From UBA8437 sp964646205 (GTDB lineage Bacteria; Planctomycetota; Planctomycetia; Planctomycetales; Planctomycetaceae): a stretch of 64,000 nucleotides of DNA. The DNA lies in NCBI GenBank assembly GCA_964646205.1, contig CAZYAZ010000010.1, positions 40,296 through 104,295 of the forward strand, read 5' to 3'. Under the pieces are notes generated by a model. The model was not told the DNA's origin, did no database searches, and worked only from the letters and a program-made list of their open reading frames with translations. The translations under genes were made by a program, and so were the position numbers. Shown piece after piece: positions 61,801 through 64,000 of the stretch (position 1 is its first letter; every line of letters starts with the position of its first letter).

Positions 61801-64000
61801 CAACCTGTCCCCAGTTGGAGTATCCGGTGTGGTTGCCGTTGTAGAGCCGCACCTGCATGAGGTCGGGATTGACCATTGGCTGAGGGGCCACGGCCTTCTT
61901 GGGAGCTGCGGCCTTCTTGCCGGCGGCCGCCGGTTTCTCGGCAGTCGGAGCGGGAAACACCACGTCGGCAACCGCCTGCGGGGGGTTGCCGGCCAGGCGG
62001 AACCAGAATCGCCCATCGTTGCTCCCCAACAACACGCCACGAACGGGTACTTCGCTCTCGGGGTCCGGCGAGGTGAGCCGCACCTGCGAGACGAGCCTCA
62101 GGTCCTTCATGTCGACGGTCAACTGTTTGGGAGTCGCCCCATCAGGTTCACTCTGCCAGAACGTCTTGGGGTCGCGGTCGATGGCCATCAACGGGCTGTG
62201 CTCGATGGCGGTGTCACTGGCCTGAGCACCCGCCGGCAATTCACCCGTGGTGGCGGTGCCTTCGAAGACACCGGAGTGTGGTGAGGTTTCCTTGAGCGTG
62301 ACCTGCACCTGATCTCCGCTCTCGGCGGTCAACTTGACCACCACCTGGTCAAACTCATCACCAAGGTCGCGGTCCTTGTCCTTGACCCTGAGATAAACCG
62401 GGTTGCCCGGCTTGATCTGGTTCGCCGGTCGCTGCTGAGACACCCGCTGGTCAGCTTCCTCGCGCTCCCGCGCCTCACGCTCCAGGCGTTCGCTGAATGT
62501 CTCCTCCTTGGAATCGATGACCAGGCTACTGGAAATCGAGAACTCCCCGTCGGAGGCAATGATGATGTCGACGTCCGAAAGCGGGACCTTCTTGAATTCC
62601 TGCTTGAACGCGTCGGGATAATCACACCGGATCTTGTCCTTTCCGGTGACCTGGAGCTTCCGATCGCCCTTCTTGACGGGCCCCAGTTCGGTCGCCAGGT
62701 CCACGCGGAACAACCCCTTGCCGGCCCCGCCACTGATCAGGAACACCTCTTCGTAATCCCCACCGGGTTCGGTGGTCACGATCACCGGAATCCGGTTGTG
62801 CCCCCGGCTGATTCCCAGGTCGCTGTCCTGGACAACGATCGAGAGTGGCAGGCCGGGCGGATGTGTCCGCTTGCTGTTTCGTCCCAGTCGGCCAACCGTC
62901 CGCAGCAGGTTCAACTGGTCGATGTAGCGTTCTTCGTCGCGGTAGACTTCCGAGAGACTGTACAGCGCCTTGTTGGCCAGCGTGATCGACGGCACGCGAT
63001 CCAGCACGCCCCGAAAGATCACCCGGGCCTCGTCACGATCACCCCGGCGATGCGACAGGACACCTCTCAGGAACTCGGCCCGGATCACCACGTCGAGTTC
63101 ACGACTGTTGGCGAGTTTCTCGAAAACCAACTCCGCCTGGTCATAGACCTTTTGAGCCAGGAACGTCTCGCCGATTCCAAATTCGGCCTCGATCGCCTGG
63201 GGCGTCTCGGTGTACCGGTTCTTGACCGTGGTGAATTCGTTCCGCGCCAGGTCGTACCGTTGCGACTTGGCAAAATTCCTCGCCAACAGCAATTGGACCT
63301 TGGCCTTGGTCTGATCATCAAACTGCTTGCTCTCGCTGTGCTTGACCACCCAGCCCCGCAGGATGTCCTCGACCCGGTCATGGTTCTCGTCGCCACCAGC
63401 GGCTATGTAACGCTCGCAGACAAACAGCACGAGATCGGCGGGCACCTCGTCACGGTGCTGATCGAACAACGCCTTGTTGGCGTTGTATGTCTCGATGGCC
63501 AGTTCCTGGTCACCCAGTCGCAGTGACAGGGCGGCCTGTAGCAGTGGTGCCAACGGACTGTCCTCGTCGATCGTCAGCCCCACGGCTCCCACCCGGGAGT
63601 AACTCTGGGCCACCACGTTCCGCCCGCTCTTGCGACGCCCCTCATCGACCGAGGTGATATTGGCAAGCATCCCGCTGGCCAGCGACGCAGCCGCCATGTA
63701 ATCCTCGCGGGTGAGTGCACTTTGCACGTAGGGCATCAGCCGGTCCCAGTCGGTGGTGCTGTTGCCGACCGTGGCGGTCACTTTCTGGTAGGCCAGCAGC
63801 CTGGCTGTCGGTGACAACGGCTTGTTGATGGGCAACTCGAGCAGGGCCAAGGTGGCGGCAGCACTGGGACGGTGCAAACGGAGGTCCCGCACGACGGTGT
63901 AGACCCGTCGTTTCAGGTCATCGGTGGCTTCCTTGTTGCCTCGAACCGTGTCGACCCAACCCTGGGCCAGGGTCTCATCAAATCCCCAGGTCCGAAACGC
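58880..64000 (-). CDS. Giant TPR/beta-repeat protein, 5' end outside window
   Basis: An open frame runs from beyond 64000 to TAG at 58880 (about 1,706 residues visible); the GTG at 63892 is internal, because the frame stays open and protein-like upstream of it. Residues about 1-380 (visible part) are TPR-like helices. From about nt 62850 to 59870 a recurring beta domain appears at least five times with D-x-D-rich first strand and an ET...SGVF last strand (LRVKDKDRDLGDEFD, SPHSGVFEG; IEIVDYDRDAS, EPYSGIF; VKVEDADQDTSDERD, AHSGVF). A discoidin-like segment (IDRDPKTFWQSE, nt about 62225-61980) and a PA14-like stretch lie among them. The C-terminal region (nt 59700-58880) is CpoB-like TPR (AIESYELIVKQYADHSL, ALEGYVTLAATYPKNP). 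Export and the exact start cannot be seen. It lies 85 bp upstream of the ExbB gene. Confidence 0.88.
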   Translation of the reverse strand, partial: AFRTWGFDETLAQGWVDTVRGNKEATDDLKRRVYTVVRDLRLHRPSAAATLALLELPINKPLSPTARLLAYQKVTATVGNSTTDWDRLMPYVQSALTREDYMAAASLASGMLANITSVDEGRRKSGRNVVAQSYSRVGAVGLTIDEDSPLAPLLQAALSLRLGDQELAIETYNANKALFDQHRDEVPADLVLFVCERYIAAGGDENHDRVEDILRGWVVKHSESKQFDDQTKAKVQLLLARNFAKSQRYDLARNEFTTVKNRYTETPQAIEAEFGIGETFLAQKVYDQAELVFEKLANSRELDVVIRAEFLRGVLSHRRGDRDEARVIFRGVLDRVPSITLANKALYSLSEVYRDEERYIDQLNLLRTVGRLGRNSKRTHPPGLPLSIVVQDSDLGISRGHNRIPVIVTTEPGGDYEEVFLISGGAGKGLFRVDLATELGPVKKGDRKLQVTGKDKIRCDYPDAFKQEFKKVPLSDVDIIIASDGEFSISSSLVIDSKEETFSERLEREAREREEADQRVSQQRPANQIKPGNPVYLRVKDKDRDLGDEFDQVVVKLTAESGDQVQVTLKETSPHSGVFEGTATTGELPAGAQASDTAIEHSPLMAIDRDPKTFWQSEPDGATPKQLTVDMKDLRLVSQVRLTSPDPESEVPVRGVLLGSNDGRFWFRLAGNPPQAVADVVFPAPTAEKPAAAGKKAAAPKKAVAPQPMVNPDLMQVRLYNGNHTGYSNWGQVVSLGRNSQSFQTSVVDELKWMRPEDPEDDKAQARPFSAIWSGLVVQEREGAARIAVTGQRTAIAIDGRLELPVGPGNRSVDVWLEQGTHQLTIFAATTAGATGVQATIARADHNSAAVTMLPFRKADFDLDQKFAQPALAREDVQADFSDGEWTMKFEPRELRYVRFDILEYRGVAVAISNIEVTGEEPDQKYIPTQSDVLALSNNSILEIAGGDLVTATYTDELTERDNATGRLLTGKLTATYYNGSVTPIDYDLVRANNGSINEIRKRLMRVDPGDKVVIEIVDYDRDASQKQDTITFDVILNDGDAVEFTATETEPYSGIFTKEIFTGDKPGEKIDFVIKPGDRLYVRYIDSQNTFPGHAVPRETVVLVNQPSEAQLTIIESRLVPPPEGSKLSPRAVYSFRPEERDVSRVAFETPLTVEVIDPDRAKDSRSSLVVKLKTTDGATIDVRCQISTAFGNLPPGASGADVALEEGRFVGQVILQLGGAGSPSVVPVTAGMPRGLIGGPVISKEDGDEETQALDSSLVTRVLNLTGKDRIIANYNDQSRPDGVAKVLDSSGRLISNGSLAVTDRDYKDPITRLHVGERLFVKVEDADQDTSDERDSITVEITGEFGEKEVVKLDETLAHSGVFTGSLALKSNDKPVVGNLNPEMPVVECYFGDTLHLKYTDPVAGSDDGTLVSSVDVPVVIGTDGLVAAFSKTFNDETLAVETKFHIAESYFELFKSHKNLGRDEQKTADLQNGRRVLREVMEDYPDPKYVPRISYLLGQFSQELEQWAEAIESYELIVKQYADHSLAPDAQYKLAQCYELSGDFDQALEGYVTLAATYPKNPLIANVMIRICDHFYKKETYDVAAQVGEKFLEKFGEHEHSARIAFRIGQSHYKAEKFSVAGEAFDRFAKRFPDDELSADSLFWAGESYRMGNDNRTAFRRYNNCRWDFPASDAAKYARGRLALPEMLQQFEAEAASLEDNP

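Noticed and set aside
63890..63892. GTG at 63892 as the start of the rightmost gene
   Set aside because: The frame stays open to 64000 with sensible protein sequence and there is no ribosome-binding site; the start is outside the window.

Overview
This window is GC-rich bacterial chromosome, almost certainly from a planctomycete (Planctomycetia/Pirellulales type). The markers are a PSCyt1-DUF1549-DUF1553 protein beside a Tat-type DUF1501 protein, very large exported WD40 proteins, giant secreted proteins of more than 1,000 residues, an LptD-like outer-membrane barrel, and flagellar genes set among unrelated housekeeping genes. No rRNA, tRNA, CRISPR array, insertion sequence or prophage is visible. 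The assembly has three 100-N scaffold gaps (9727-9826, 12851-12950, 58441-58540), each inside a gene.

Layout. 1-9990 (minus): two giant exported membrane proteins that share a sequence module; the second gene of the pair continues past the left edge. 10286-13327 (minus): a compact operon of Ser/Thr kinase, apt, a small conserved protein and an orphan ParA. 13441-20781: a CbiX-like chelatase, an MMPL/RND exporter, a GT-C glycosyltransferase and an LptD-like barrel with its own consensus promoter; these suggest envelope lipid and glycan biogenesis. 20778-24770: a reduced molybdopterin-fold protein, then class II ribonucleotide reductase nrdJ with a clear terminator, a sigma-70 promoter and a long structured 5' leader. 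24769-27702: DUF58, a Methyltransf_32-type methyltransferase, a 62-residue protein and a Tsr3/DTW-like protein. 27846-35224: PSCyt1/DUF1549/DUF1553, DUF1501 and a secreted WD40 protein. 35431-40682: flagellar flhA-flhF-flhG-fliA. 40713-42107: queC-queE for 7-deazaguanine. 42285-45707: argH, truA and a GT4 glycosyltransferase. 45858-50981: a tandem HMA-like metal-binding protein followed 6 bp later by a 1,508-residue secreted WD40 protein.

The right end (50993 to beyond 64000, minus) is one long co-directional cluster: a giant exported TPR/beta-repeat protein (5' end outside the window), an ExbB/TolQ-like channel protein with a signal peptide and a Lys/Ala repeat arm, two ExbD/TolR-like proteins, a one-TM protein, a polytopic DUF4159 protein, a TPR protein and a lipoprotein with a C-terminal F5/8C-like domain. 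It reads as a complete ion-driven envelope machine resembling Tol-Pal or ExbBD but without TonB, TolA or Pal. It is the best candidate here for an undescribed system.

Two of the three gaps are flanked by identical 55-base ends. Merging those ends (gap length -55) restores the reading frame in both genes, so they look like k=55 assembly artefacts at tandem repeats rather than missing genes. The third gap removes the catalytic half of the kinase domain and must really be longer than 100 bases.
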